Shown piece after piece: positions 19,705 through 34,700 of a stretch of DNA of 64,000 nt. The stretch spans positions 1,693,538-1,757,537 of the forward strand of contig NW_017802713.1 of assembly GCF_001625305.1 (NCBI RefSeq). The letters run 5' to 3'. Each line of letters starts with the position of its first letter. Position 1 is the first letter of the stretch. Made by a program: the position numbers and the translations under genes. The DNA comes from Branchiostoma belcheri (Eukaryota; Chordata; Leptocardii; Amphioxiformes; Branchiostomatidae). The notes under the pieces were generated by a model. That model ran no database searches. It was given only the letters and a program-made list of their open reading frames with translations, and had not been told where the DNA came from.

Positions 19705-22700
19705 CTGAAGGAGGAAAAAGCACAGACTTGTTTAGTAACTGTTGCATTTAAGTTTCAGCTAAATTACAGTTTCAGTACTGTCAGGGCTTGAAAATTCATT
19801 TTTGGGAATAGGTGCACTGCAGCTGGTGCACAAAAAAATTCTTGGGTGCACCATATAAGATAAAAGAAGTAGAATGTTAGCACAAACTTATTTTGTTTCA
19901 ATTCTAAACAAAAGTACTATTAATAACAAGGATTTTATTATTTTTCTGACACTTAGATGTCAAGAATATGCTGTATACTTCTATACATTTGACATCTTTA
20001 CATGTGTAAACCTACAAAAATATTTTGGATGCACTGGTGCACCCACAGAAAAAATTGGGAGCACAGCTCCAAATTTGATGCAATAAGGTACATGTACAAT
20101 GTACACTACGAGAGGTTGAGGCTGGGCCACCCTGATTTAATCAACTGTTCTTCAGATCCACTTGCCTTGAAAAAAAATCTTCAACTGCATAGAAAATTGT
20201 TTTGACCCAAGAATTCTCCTGTATACATTATCTTACAAATGGTCATCTTTACAGGACAATGTGAAAGAATACAATTTTCTCAGCATCTTTCAACTTTCTT
20301 TCTATTCATTGTAAATGTTCTGTTGTATGTTGTGCTATGATATTCTCTAATAGGCCCATTAGGTGCTCTTTCCAGACACTGTGTCTAGACATTTGGTCTA
20401 TCCCCTGATTTAGTTCAAGTGTTGGCTGAGACAACTTCCCCTAATGGGCCATATTTCTACCCTCCATTGCACACAATCTACTCAGTATTACGTGACCTTT
20501 GCAAAAATATACAATTAGCTAAAGCCTTGCTGTTATGCAAGGCATGCAAGGTGAAGGGTGTCTGATAAAAATAACATTGAACTTTGAGATCTGTTCTTTG
20601 TGCAAGACAATGTGCAAGACAAGCAATAGAATGTGAAGGACACTTGGAGAAGCACGTCGGCAGGATGTACTGCACCTGCGCGAAATTCGTAATGTAATGT
20701 ATTGTACAAGCAATAGAATGTGAAGGACACTTGGAGAAGCACGTCGGCAGGACGTACAAAAACGTACTGCACCTGCGCGAAACTCGTAATGTATTGTACA
20801 TAGCACGTCGGCAGAACGTCTCATATAAGGTCGTATTCGCGCATATAAGGAAAACATCTCATCTGTAGTTTGCAGAAGTTATGTCATAATAAATATCCTC
20901 TGCAACAGGCAAAATTCTAATGCAACGTTGACCAAAAATCCACCCAAAACCGTGAAAATACAGAGTTCTGCGCAGGCGCAGTACGTTCTGCCGACGTGCT
21001 ACTTGGAGATATGTAGCACGTTGGCAGAATGTACTGCACTGCGCGATGTATTGTAATGTACAATGTATTGTGCATAGCGATTTGGTTGAACGTCTCATAT
21101 AAGGCCAAATTTACATATATATCCCGTCTGTTGTTTCCAAATGTTGTGTTTTTTTTTTTGGGGGGGGGGAAATTCTGATGCAACAGTGACCAAACATCAA
21201 ACGAATACCGTGAAAAATCAGGTTTTCGCACAGGCGCAGAATGTTCTGCCGATGTGCTGAGATACGTCTTTAGTTATTAGGCCGGGAGTGCAAAATAAAT
21301 GAGAAAATGTATCACAGTATATTCAATTTGTACAACATGTAAAATGTGATTAACACCTAAGTGCAAGGATTTCTTAGGTACATTCGTACAACCAAACTTT
21401 GAAACAAACCAAAAACTGAGAAAAAAATCGGACAGTTAGTGGATGTGGAATGTTGATGATTTTGAGTGACCCCAAAATTACAAACGACTGTTTCAAAATA
21501 ACTGTACATTCACTATGACTGTCTAGTATCTAATACACTACCTAAAGCTAATTCTGCTAACCAAATTTATGATCTACATAAATTACACACACCCCTACTC
21601 TACCAATGGAATGACCCATGCAATGAGAACGTACAGGATTGAGTGCACGCCTTCGAGTGGGCTTACCACCTCCGAGGTCTATTGATAGTACTGCATGCAG
21701 CAATACGGCAAGGGGGGAGGGGGGCAGAGAGACATGATAGAAAACAAAGCATGCATTAGGGTACCCTTCTGGATGACGTGTTCCATTCAAAATAAGGTCA
21801 ACTGCATTTTTTGCTGGTGACCTTTGAATAAGGCCACATCAATTTAATTTCTTGGTTAACGGATTTGCCCGCTTCATTTTTTTCTGATTTGCAAAAAAAA
21901 AAAAAAATTACAGAATCAACTGCAAAATGCTCTTATTTTGCCCTGAACAGTTGAAAACAGTCGCTTTCTTCCTAGTTGTTACAGTTATTCCATCTTTCAA
22001 TGCAGTGGTATCATTAAAAGTTCAAAATTCATTGTTTAAATTTTGAACCAGCCTGGTGTGTTGACTTCATGGCTCCTATCGTACCATTTTGGGCCATAAT
22101 AGGATGTCATAGGCCTGTTTTTATATTTATTTTATTTTTTTTCGCCCTCCCGCTCCATTATTTTTCTAGAAAAATTCGTTAACCAAGAAATGAAATTGGT
22201 GTGGCCTAAACTGAATGAATGAGCATTTGAATGATGTTATCCAAAAAAAAAACAAACTTAACCTTCTCCCAGCTAAAAGTCACAGGAATTTTAATTGAAA
22301 AAGTGTGACCTTCAAAATTTCCTAGAATGGCTGAAAAATTATGTGTCATTTCAACTGTTCAGAAGCAATTTCTTTGGGAAAACGTCTTTCAACCCAGAGT
22401 CTCAAATGTCTACATGGTCAGCCAAATTGTATTGAAGACTTGTGTACGTTTAATTAAGGAACACCCCATACCAAACGAGTATAAGAAACATGGAAACAGA
22501 GAGAAAGGAATATACATGACATTGTATGAAATTAGAAATGTCTCTAATGGAGAAATTTAATGTTTGAAGAATAGTTAACTCATGTAATATCATAAAATAA
22601 CTTTGTACAGAGAAAACATAATTATCAATGTATGATTTATGTCACTCTAAAGGGTTTTAATGATCTTTTGCATGAAACTCTGTTCATAATAAATGGACTA

Positions 22701-25700
22701 CATCCTATAGATATCAACCTTTAAAGCTAAACAAATAGTATAGATAAATAGGATATCTTCTTACCTGGTTTCCAGATTAATGAGGTTTGTGTCCACTGGT
22801 GCTTCTGTTAAGAAAAACAAAATCAAATCAGTTTTGTATCCATACAATGCAATTTGTCAGAACAAATAACAGTGAGTCTGTCAAACATGGCCTAAAGACT
22901 AAACAAACTCATGATTCAACATATACACCAAATACTGGTACCACAAAGATCCCAAACAATTTCTTGTTTCCATAAACACACACATCAGAAAAACAAGAAA
23001 GGGAAAGGAAAAATACTTGTATTTTCTCAACCATCGCAAGAAAGTTTATTCTTCAGACAAGAAAAACAAGATTGTTTAGCTTACTTTTTTAGAACACTCT
23101 AAACACTCATTTAAGAAAAATAAGAAATGTTTCTTGTAGTGAAAATTTACAAGAAAAGAACCTTTGAACGATCTCTTGCTCTTTTCTTATTCATTCTTAA
23201 TTTTTCTTGAAATTTCTTCGTGCAAGAAAATTGGTCCATGAATTAAGAAAATAAGAAAAATCATTTTTGGTAGTGCACAAAGCTACATGCATGCATCAAC
23301 ACACCAAAAAATGGCCTTCTTGACAAAGATACTAATGGAGTGTAGAGTAAGTGTTGTTACTAACCTTGTGCCCTGTCAGGTTTAGGGCTGGGAGGTGGGG
23401 TCTCAGGTTTGGGGTGGCTCAGAGTGAAGGGCAGCTCAACAGACAGGTCTCTGTCATACATGAAACAAAAAAATTGTCAATCTCAACTCACCAGCACACT
23501 TTGTTGTATGTTGTGATATGAATAGCATAGAAAACAAAGCCCATTTCCTTTATTGTCGAGTGTCCACTGTACAGCAATTTACACAAAACCTTAGTTTGTT
23601 TATTAAAATAGTTACAAAAATATGTACATCTGTTCTTACATATAATGTCTTTAGTCTTCTGTAAATTTGTATATGAATGTCTCAAGAAAAAAGAAGACAT
23701 ATACATTGTAGTGGTCCAAAAGTTTGCTACATGAAATACATATGATGATGATTCCGGGATAGTCTTAGCTTACCCTCCATAGGCCACGATCAGCCTGATT
23801 TTAACCTTGTACTGCACAACTATCCCAAGATTCTCTCTGGTTGTGTCCTTTGTCATGCTGAAATAAAAAAAATGGACGGATGTAAGTTGCATAGTAGTAG
23901 CTAGCCTCCTTTGCAGTCTTGTTAGGCGTCGGCGTTATTTTTTCTCTGAGCGACGTGAGTAATATGCGGCGGCGAGGGACGATTTGCTGCCGAGGGAGTT
24001 TTTGCCACGGAGAGAAGGTTTCGCGCTCCAACCTTCTCTCCGTGCCAGAAACTCCCTCGGCAGCAAATCATCCCTCGCGGCCACATATTACTCGCGTCGC
24101 TCAGAGAAAAAATAATGCCGACGCCCAACAAGACTGCGAAGGAGGCTAAGTATTAGCACAGGGTGTGTGAATGATGTCCTGTACCAGAGTAGGGTTCAAC
24201 AGACTCACTTGCAAGCTGCCAAAAAATTCCAAACATTGCAGATAAAATATAAACACCTGGACTTTTGTTTCACTGGACACTGTAAGAATATTGGACACAG
24301 AACAAGACTATTTCCTGAGAGGGGTGAAAGAGGATATTTACATCAGGGCCCATCACCCTTCACTCAACCGTGATGGGGGTCGACATCGTCTACCTTTGAC
24401 CCAGTGTTGACGTCACACTTCAAAGAAGCCACGTGACAAGCTTCACTGGGTCAATCTACTGAGGAAGACCAGAGTGACTGGTCGAAGCTCTAGGTGAGAA
24501 AACTTCTTAGTGTTGGATCTAATAAAAGTTTTAACTTTAAACATATCAACAGTTTGCATTTTTGCCAAGCTAAGAGTATACAGACACTGTAACTCTAAAT
24601 GGAATATTGAACAATGCAGAAATCAGAAAGTATTTCTAGTACTGCAGATCTAAGTGTAGTGTGATAATTTCCTTCTGTAGGGGGTTTTAGTACAGACTGT
24701 TCAGTTCCAGGGGTAGATACAGATATACAAGAGTTCTTTGAAGATGGATGTACACAGCATGTCGGCAGAATGTACATTGTACTGTGCCTGGGCAAAACCC
24801 TGATTTTTCGCATTTTTCTGTTGGACTTTTGGTCACCATTGCATTAGAACTATGCCTGTTGCATCATAAGGATATTTTTCCGTCATTTGGACACTACAGA
24901 TGGGATGTTAACCTTATATGTGCGAATACGACCTCATATGAGAAGTTCTGCCAAAGTGCTATGTACAATGCATTACGAATTTAGCGCAATTGGTACAGTA
25001 CGTTCTGCCGACGTGCTGATGTACACAAATGTACAGTATTGATCTGAATGCCAATCAGCACCAGGGACAGGTAAAGCAATGCAAAGGTTCATCAGCAGTG
25101 ATGAGCACATACTGTAGATTGATTAAAGCTTGCGGGGGGATTCTATGGTCGATGGCAGATTCTATGGTACATTTACAGTGTTTTACATGTAACATCTGTG
25201 TCCCTAATATCACCAGGGTCCATAATATCGCCACCTTGAGAAACAGTGTGCTTAAAGATATTTTTACTGTAACATACTTTTGGTATGCATTCCTTCACAC
25301 ATCAAATGTACATACCTAGGGTATGTTGCAGTAAAAATATCTTTAAGCACACTGTTTCTCAAGGTGGCGATATTATGGACCCTGGTAATATTATGGACAC
25401 ATTTGTTGTTGAAACAACCATATAATGCAATGCCAATGCCAGAAAGAACCTTCATGTATATGTGTGCAGTGGGATGTGTTTAAAGAGGTTACAACAAAAA
25501 GTGAACACGAAACTACTGAAAACATTTCACAATCTACAGTACACTGAGTGATTTGGATGCCAATCAGTATAAGTGACAGATAAAGCAATGTGCATGTTCA
25601 TGAGAATGGGTGCAGTTTAGTGTACCGCAATCAGAGTGGCATTCAAAACCATGGACTAATGAAGCTATCTTTTCCTATTGACTAACAAATAATAGAGTAC

Positions 25701-28700
25701 CCGGTAATTTGAGCATCATTCAGCATAAGAGAGAGATATATCTCTTCAAGGGCTCTTCAGAGATGAATACAGTGATTAGGCCACACCAATTTTATTTCTT
25801 GGTTAACGGATTTTTGAAGGAAAACAATGGAGCGGGCGGGAGAAAAAAAAACAGGCCTAGGTTTCCTATTATGGCCCAAAATGATACAATAGGAGCCATG
25901 AAGTCAACACACCAGCCTGGTTCAAAATTTAAACAATGAATTTTGAACTTTTAATGATACCATTGCATTGAAAGATGGAATAACTGTAACAACTAGGATG
26001 AAGAGGACTGTTTTCAACTGTTCAGGGAAAAATATGAGCATTTTGCTGTTGATTCTGAATTTTTATTTTTATTTGCAAATCAGAAAAAAATGAAGCGTGC
26101 AAATCGGTTAACCAAGAAATTAAATTGGTGTGGTCTTAGATTCAATAAGTTAGAATGTCATTCAAACCCAGGCACTAATGAAGCTATGTGGTTGTTCTTT
26201 AGTGCATCTGTATACATAAATGTGCTGACGTGAATGTCTTTTGGCACATGGGACAGATATGATCACAGGAATGTTCTCTCAAAATGAATGCTGTAATTAA
26301 ACTGTCACTCAGCACCTTGGTTACATGCACGTATGTGATTGATTCCACATGATAGGAATGCAGAATTCTGAATGCTATTCAGCACCAGGGACAGATACAA
26401 CCACTCTCATATTTTCTAAAAAATGAAGGCAGTAATGAGAATGTCATTCAGCACCAGGGACAGGTACAGATATGTGAGTGATCTTTAAAATGAATGTTGT
26501 AATCAAATTGTCATTCAGCACCGGGGATACAGATACAATTAAGTAGGGTAGAAGCAAATGCAGTAATTTGCATGCATGTCGTCCAACACTGAGAGAGGCT
26601 GTTGCTGTAGATATTACTATGACTTTGAGCTAGCTAAGTTAAAGTTTACATCCACTAAGGATGGTATGGCTAATGAGAATGCCATTCAGCACAAGGGACA
26701 AAAACTGTCTGGTTGATGCAAGTGACATTCTTGATACATGTGTATTTCCAATTATTTTCAAAACAGGCATATACAAGAAATTTTTACCAAAGGAAAACAT
26801 GTTGTTTTTGCTCTATTAAATTTTCCTCTTCATTTCCAAACCAGTAAGGTCAATGACCTGAACCAGACATCTATCACCATAGTAACTGGTGTTGGATTAC
26901 ATCATGTTGCAATTTTATAGCAGGAGAGATTTAGACTCCTGTCTGACCATATATATGAATGTGTTTGAGTAAGAATTAACAGAGCAGATTATATGCGAAG
27001 TTAAACATTATGCATTTGCTTTGCAAATGTTACCTTTCTAGTTCTAAATACATGTTGTTGATACAGTTACATGTGATAAGCCATATCTTTTCAACTTATT
27101 CGGAGCAGCACTTTATTTTACAGATGTCCAGGAGTCTTACATGGTGGATGAGGCCAGGTTGGTGTCCTCGTGCTTTAGTTTGCCGTCCAGCGCCAGTCCC
27201 CGTTTGTCCAGGTTGTTCTTCAGGAGCGGGCAGACCGTGTACACCTTGGATAACGTCTGGCTGGGCCCTACAGGAAAACCGTCCCTACACAGAACCACAG
27301 GCACAAGTTAAGAACAGTGTCATGCATACTAAGGCCACACCAATACATCAATCTAATTTTCAGGGATTTTAAGAACTGCTTACATCACAGGGGGGACATT
27401 TTTAATAGAACGCCATTCTAGAACCCGGAAGTTAAACATGGCTTTCGCTTGCAGTGTCCCTCCTGACAGATCACTGCGATGGTCTGCATTCTGCTCTCAG
27501 ATAATACAATCGGCTATCTGGTGAGATTGGGTGGAAGGAAACAGGGGACAGCCATCCTTCAGTGAAGTATCGATACGCTTTAGACTCATTGTACCAGCGC
27601 AGGTCAGGAACTTTCAGAAATTAATGGTACACACATCAGGAAATCTGCTGGCCAGGGGGACAATGCAAGCAAAATCCAGTTCTAAAATGGATGTTCTATT
27701 CGAAATGTCACCCTTGTGAAAGGTAAACTGGCCTATTTGATCTGTTGGTTTTTGGATATTTTTAGAAAAAATATGAAGCGACAGGGCAAAAAAATAAAAA
27801 TAACAACAGGCCTAGGCATCCTACAATAGCACTAAACTTACTCTGTTTCCAGGATGGCAACTGGACACTTGTACTGAGCCGTGGAGAACAGGCAGATGTC
27901 AGCAAACTGTCGAACTGCAAAAGACACAAGAATAAACACATTATAACATTGCCAACGTGCAAATTTTCACACAATGATATTCTACCACAATACCAAAGCT
28001 ATCAATCCTAAAAAATTGCTTAAGAACTAATAACTAACTAGAAAAAATTGAAAAGCAAATGCATAATGTTTACCTTCACATATGGTCTGCTGTGTTACTC
28101 AAACACATTTACAAATGTATGTCGTGTATGTTGACAGGAGTTTAAATCCCTCCTGCTATAAAATTGCAACATGATTTAACCCAGCACTGGTTACCATGGT
28201 GACAGACGTCTGGTTCAGGTCAATGACCTTATTTGCTTGGAGAAGAAGAGGAAGAATAAACAGAGCAAAAACAATATTGCAAAGGAAAACATAATAACTA
28301 ATAAACCTCACCTGATATTCTGATTTTCTTGACTGTCTTGTTGGAGTTGTTGGTTATCTGCACGTTAACGTTGATGGGCTCCCCATGGTAGTACAACTAA
28401 AAACAACAGGCATTTCAAAAGTTATTCCACTTAAACTGTGGGGGGGGATTTTTTTTAGAATGAAGAATACTTCTGACTGCTTCCTAAAATTTTAAAAGGA
28501 ATATCAATGGTTAAGAAAAAAGTAGGGTTGGACAAGTCCACTTTCCCAGGGCAAGTAAAAGCACTGTTTGGGTAAGTGCATATTCCTCTGTACTCACCCG
28601 ATTGGGCAAGTAAATTTTTTTGATGTGGCATTTTTTGTGTCTTCCCCATTAAGATATCATATTGATGCCCTTTTGTCAGAAAATCCATTGCGAATCTCAA

Positions 28701-31700
28701 ACCACCAATTTACTTTAAAAATGAAAGTTAATTTCCTTGCTGCAAGTAAAAACGCGTCAAAATATGTCATTTATACTTTGGGCAAGTGAAAAGTACGTTT
28801 GGGCAAGTGGAAATGACCATGCGGATTTTTGAAGACTTGTCCAACCCCAAAAAAGTCTTAAATGTTTAAGAAAAAACAAATTAACCTCTTTATCCAGCGA
28901 ACACTCCAGGTGTAGAGGGTTGGCGCTCATCATGAATTCTCTGCTGGCCTCTGCGAAGGGCTGAGGTCCAGGCGTCGAGGGGGCGTATGTCACTTTACGG
29001 ATGGCAAGTCGTACAGAATTTCTGAGGGAAGGTTTGAAAATCAAAGATATATTAGAGAAAAGTCAACTTTTGTCCCAACACTTCATGAAACTCATGTTAT
29101 CCATGTTTGGTTATCACTCCAGCCTCCATCAGGAAAAATGACCCAATGTTGTGACAGTCACATGACTCATGGACAGTCACATGACTCATACTAGTAATAG
29201 GGTCACATGACTCCAGTAATGGGTCAAAGGTACCAGAAAGCCACAGTTAGAAGACAGTAAGATCAATACAGTTGAAATACGGTGTAAGAAGTTGTTCAAA
29301 CTGCGATGCTGGTGTGTTATGCTGAAGGGCTGTTATACTGGCTATACTGATACAGATATAGTTATAACTAATGCACTGATTATTTCTGTAGAAGAAATAA
29401 TTGGAGACGTTTAAAAATTCTATTTTTCTTCTAGGTACACGCATGTCAAAACAAGAATGAAGGAGTCCATTATTCCCTTACCTTTTGTGAGCTTTCTCTT
29501 CTATGCTGTCTGCAACAAATGCCTTCAGTTCGTAGTCCACACCACATGGCTGGAAGGTAAAACAACAACAGCTGAACAATGGGACACTGAGAGTCATGGC
29601 AATGATAGTTATGTGGTGAATGGACTTTCCTGTTGTACATTATGGTCTGTGGTGACAGAAAACAACTTAGACAAAGACAGACTCTGACAAAAGAGTTCTT
29701 GAAACTGTTGGAGTTTCAACTCAAATTAAACTACTTTGAAAGTAGTAACTACTTGTCTAGGATGTGGAGGGTTAGTTTGTTATTATTATTGAGGGTTAAA
29801 TTAATTAATTGACTTGTTAAAACACCAGGTCCTACTACCAAACTTTTGGGATGTTTGACTATCATTTCTAAGACTCTCAATACTAGATTTAGATTATAGA
29901 CTAATTATAAGTATGAAATGAATAGGACACCAACACTGATGATCTTACTAATAGGGACATTTAGTTATTGTTTCCGAGACTACAATAATGTAACTGTGGA
30001 ATGGGATGAACATGATATCAGTAAGAATGTTAGAGGTTATTTGCTCTTTCTAAATCTAACTGTGGTATTATGATATTAACAGTGAAGATCCAAGGACATT
30101 AAATGTGATTTCTACATTGTAGGACTACATTTAGTATGGTACAATGTATGTTAATTGTAATTTGTATTTACAATTTAGGGATATTGGGAAGTTTCTACAT
30201 TTTTAAGACTACTGTTAAACAAGGTTGGTTGTTGTGGTGGGATGTTATCTACATGTACAATGAAGACTTTAAACATGAAATGTTACTGACTAAAGATCAT
30301 TGTATGTGATGAACATGTTTTTAAACTGCAGGTTAGGGGATGTTAGTCATCTTTTAAGCTAACTGTACCATGAGATGAGTATGTTATATGTTTTAAAAGT
30401 TTAGGGTACATTTAACTTTTGTTTCTGAAATAAGAGGTGATATGGAATGAGTAATGTTATTTTGTAATGATGGTTTGGGGGTAGTTACTGTGGATTCTAC
30501 AACTAACTGGTTAGAGTTGAATAAACGTTTATTTGTATTTAAACTTACTGTTTCCTGGGATGGCATGGTTCGAGCAAACAACTTACTTTAGAGTTTTTAG
30601 GACTCATTTGGCAGAGGAGTAAACCATAGGATAGAGAAAACCCATGGGGGGAAATGCCCCTGCCAAGAAAGTCCTGGGGAGTAAGCCTTTATGGAAGTAG
30701 AAAAGTAACATTTGCGAAGCAAATGCATAATGTTTACCTTCGGATACGGTCTGCTCTGTTAATTTTTACTCAAACACGAATTTCGCATACATGTACTACT
30801 AGTATATGGTGACAGGAGCAGAGCAGACCATGAAGTTTGCAACATTATGTAACCCAACACCAGTCACCATGGTGACAGACGTCAACAAATCATGTCATTG
30901 GCCAGGTCAGAGGTTAGTGTTTGGAGAAGAGGAAATTGAGTAAAAACAATATGTTTTCCTTCGGTAAACATAAAAACTGCTTGCAAGAGAGCCACTACAC
31001 AGATAATAATTGGAATAACTCCTAGGATTTATAACAGTGTCCTGTTGTTCTAATTATAATCAGAAAAATTGCTGTGTGAACTTAAAGTTAAAGGCTTTAC
31101 AAAAAGTGAGTTTAATCCCTGCAATTGGTCAAAGGGTAGGAAAACAATTGTTACAGTTACTGTAGCAGTCTTTGAAATTTTAAGTCTCAGAGCATATATG
31201 TCACGCTATATAATATATACATGTATATTTCAGACTATAGAAAAATCCTTGCCAATGTCTCTATAGCAATACAGACAAGATAAATCTACTGGTATATCCA
31301 TTCAAGTTGAAGTATTGAAATAATGTACATGATAACAGATAACAGTCCCATTTTTCAATGCTACCACCTGCGCCTTTCTATGTTCCCCAGGGATCAATGT
31401 ATAAGCCATCGAATTGCTTTATCAGGATTCATGGACACTTACAGGCTAACAGGCTCTATTCAAGGTGTGCTGGCACATACCTTCCCAGTGTCCCCTGGGG
31501 CAGGCTGCAGGGTGACCGATGATGGTGCATTTTTGGGCATCTGTGAAAGAAAAGAGGTCATTCCATTCAACAGTACTGGTAGGGGTAAGTTTTTTTTTTT
31601 TTGCTGATTTCACATTTCAGTTACACACTATTACCAGACAAAATGTTGCGGATACTCATTTTATTTTTCTGTTATTCCATTTTACCACAGAGTTAACTTT

Positions 31701-34700
31701 CCTTCCAAGCAACGAAATTTGTACTTGCTTTAACTTCTGGCCATCTATTCAGCCTTCTTCAGTATGACTGACCCAAATTCCTTATATGGGCATATGACCT
31801 TATATGGGCATATGACCTTTTATGGACATACATGTATGACCTTATATGATGATGATGGGCATATGACCTTATATGAGCATATGGCCTTAAATGGACATAA
31901 GAAATTCTTTTAATGATTGTATAAGCGCCTTTTCATCCCATATCACCTAGTATTGTACTACGTAGACTGATTTGTTAGATTTGTTCTCTCATTTCTGCCA
32001 TACTTTGTACCTTGTACATTGTTGCGTAATAAAAGTCATATATGACCTTATATGGGCATATGACCTTATATGGGCATATGACCTTATATGGGCAAATGAA
32101 GCAAGTAACAGTTAAAAGGTAAATATTTCCGGATGTTCCTCTATATGGTTAATGCAACTTCAACAGCTGCATTTTTCTATATTTTCTTGTCTGCAAGTGC
32201 TTACCTCAAAGAAGAAAGGATAGGCATTCTGTCCCAGTTTTTTGATGAGCCTTTCCTGAAGTCTGGTTAGAGGCTTCTGTTCGGAGGGCTGCGGTGGGTA
32301 GACCTGGGCGGAGGCGATGTACAGGTCCTTTCTAAACGTCAGCCCCAACACATCCAGGTCCTCACGCCCATATCGGAATGCTGCTAGAATGTGTGAAAAC
32401 ACTGCAACAGGACAGGGAAATTAAAACTTCTGTACAAAATTGTTAAATTGAGACAAAAGAAAGAAAGAAACTAGAGAGGTACATGTAATTTGCAAAGCAA
32501 ATGCATAATGTTTACTTTCGCATATGGTCTGCTTTGTTAATTTTACTCAAACAAATTCATACATTTGGTCAGTTAGGAGACTCAATCTAAATCCCTCCTG
32601 CTATAAAATTGCAACATGATGCAACCCAACACTAGTTACCATGGTGACAGATGTCTGGTTCAGGTCATTGACCTTATTGGTTTGGAAAAGAAGAGGAAGA
32701 GGAAACAGAGCAAAAACCATATGTTTTCCTTTGGTAAACATAATTATTACTTTATAGTTGAATGGCTGAATTCTTCTACAATCTTAAAGATACTGTAACA
32801 GTAAATGTCATCACCTTTTCTGTCCTTCAGGTATTCTTTGTCCACCAGGATAACGCCATCTGTAAAGCATAGAAAAGCACAATAGGGTAAATCAGAGAGA
32901 CTTAAAAAGGATTTAATCAGATTACAGTTAAGATTACAGTTTATTTGAATTTCTCCTATGTGGTTTTGGGCACATCTCTTTCCTTCTTCCGTTTATCATA
33001 ATCTGTTGATATGGTGCACCCAATTTTTTAGGTTGGGTGCACAATTGCACCTACTCCCAAAAATGAATTTCGAGCCTTGCAACTTTAGGATGTTTCTATC
33101 ACTCAGAGGATGCAGAGCCCAATGGATTATGATGATGACAGTACTGAAAGTCCTTAGGCAACAACAACGGAAGGCACGATTATCATGCACTGCACATCCT
33201 CACCGTGACTTCAATAATAATTCCAAGAAGACTCTGGACTTCAAACGCAAAGCTCGACCAATGAATTTGATTTATCTTCTAAAAATACATGCGTATCTTT
33301 TTGATCCATGTAGCAATAACCTTGGTTCTAACTGGCAGAATTTTGGGTGCCAAGCTTTGCGTGGCTGGATGATTATATGCTAGGCCAATTGCATGAACGC
33401 ACTCCCCCGAAGTAAAGTAGTATAATGTGTAATTCATGTTACCATGTTACTTCCCTCTTGATATTTTCTAACACTTTAAGGAGGAGGAGGAAAGAAAATC
33501 CGATTTGGGCCTTTGGATCTCGAGTCCTATTTATTTTAGGTGAATCATCTCTGTCTAGGAGATCAAAGGCGGACTGAAGAGATTGGGATGCGAAATGTAA
33601 TTCAAGTTGCAGGAGAGCCCTGAAGATCCGATGTCTCGTGAGGACAGAATTGTGTGCCAGTCCTATAGTGTATGCTCTCATGGGCGTACAGTAGGTTGAG
33701 CCTCAGAAATTCTTGAATTTATGCCGTGTGTACATCGTCTTCAAAGCCTTTTCTTTAAGCCACACCAATTTAATTCCTTGGTTAATAGATTCACCAGCTT
33801 CATTTTTTTTTGATTTGCTAAAAAAAAAAAAATTCTGAATCAACTGCAAAATGCTCATATTTTGCCCTGAACAGTACAGAAACAGTCCTTTTCTTGCTAG
33901 TTGTTTCAGTCATTCCATCTTTCAATGCAGTGGTATCATTAAAAGTTCAAAATTCATTGTTAAAATTTTGAACCAGCCTGGTGTGTTGATTTCATGGCTC
34001 CTATCGTACGATTTTGGGCCATAATAGGATGCCTAGGCCTGTTTGTATTTTTTTTTTCGCCCGCCAGCTACATTATTTTTCTAGAAAAATCCGTTAACCA
34101 AGAAATTAAATTGGTGTGGCATTATGATGGATACATACTCCAAGATATAGAAGGGTATAGAAGATTGATAGATTGAATGTTAAAATGTATGTTGCAGTGC
34201 ATGGGCTAGCTTCAACTTGAGCTCCCACGCAAAAACTACAAACAAATTCAGCTGTACAAATGATTGATTTGTCCTCATGTAGAGGTCAAAATCAAATAAC
34301 ATCAATATTCTACAGTATTTCATTGAGTGAGCTTCCAAAATCCCTTCCCTCACTTTCCCTGGCGTGCAGCCTAGTCCATTTGTAGATAACCCCCCGCTGG
34401 TGAATAGTCTAAGACACGCTTTCACATCCGAATATTGGCATTCCCGTCATGTTTTACGTGTCCCATGGGACACAGATGGCAGACAGATAGGGAGGCTACA
34501 TTAAGATGCAGGCTATTTTTACATTCTAACAGCCCCACTGTCATCCACTGTGCCAAGAACGTTAGACCTTTAAACAGGAGGGCTTGTAAGAAATTTGAAA
34601 AAGAAAGTCTTATTGATGTATTTACTTACATTTTGTGAAAGCCTGTCTAAGCCATCGTTAGACAGAATTTCCTTAAAGAGTGCAAACTCTTTTGCCGTTG

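Noticed and set aside
23919..24149. Similar 70-76 residue open frames on both strands
   Set aside because: They are the two arms of one palindromic element, not genes.
24450..24510. Hammerhead-ribozyme-like core (CTGAGGA, paired arm, CGAA)
   Set aside because: An extra base separates the core from stem II, GAAG replaces GAAA, and no NUH cleavage site follows a plausible stem III.
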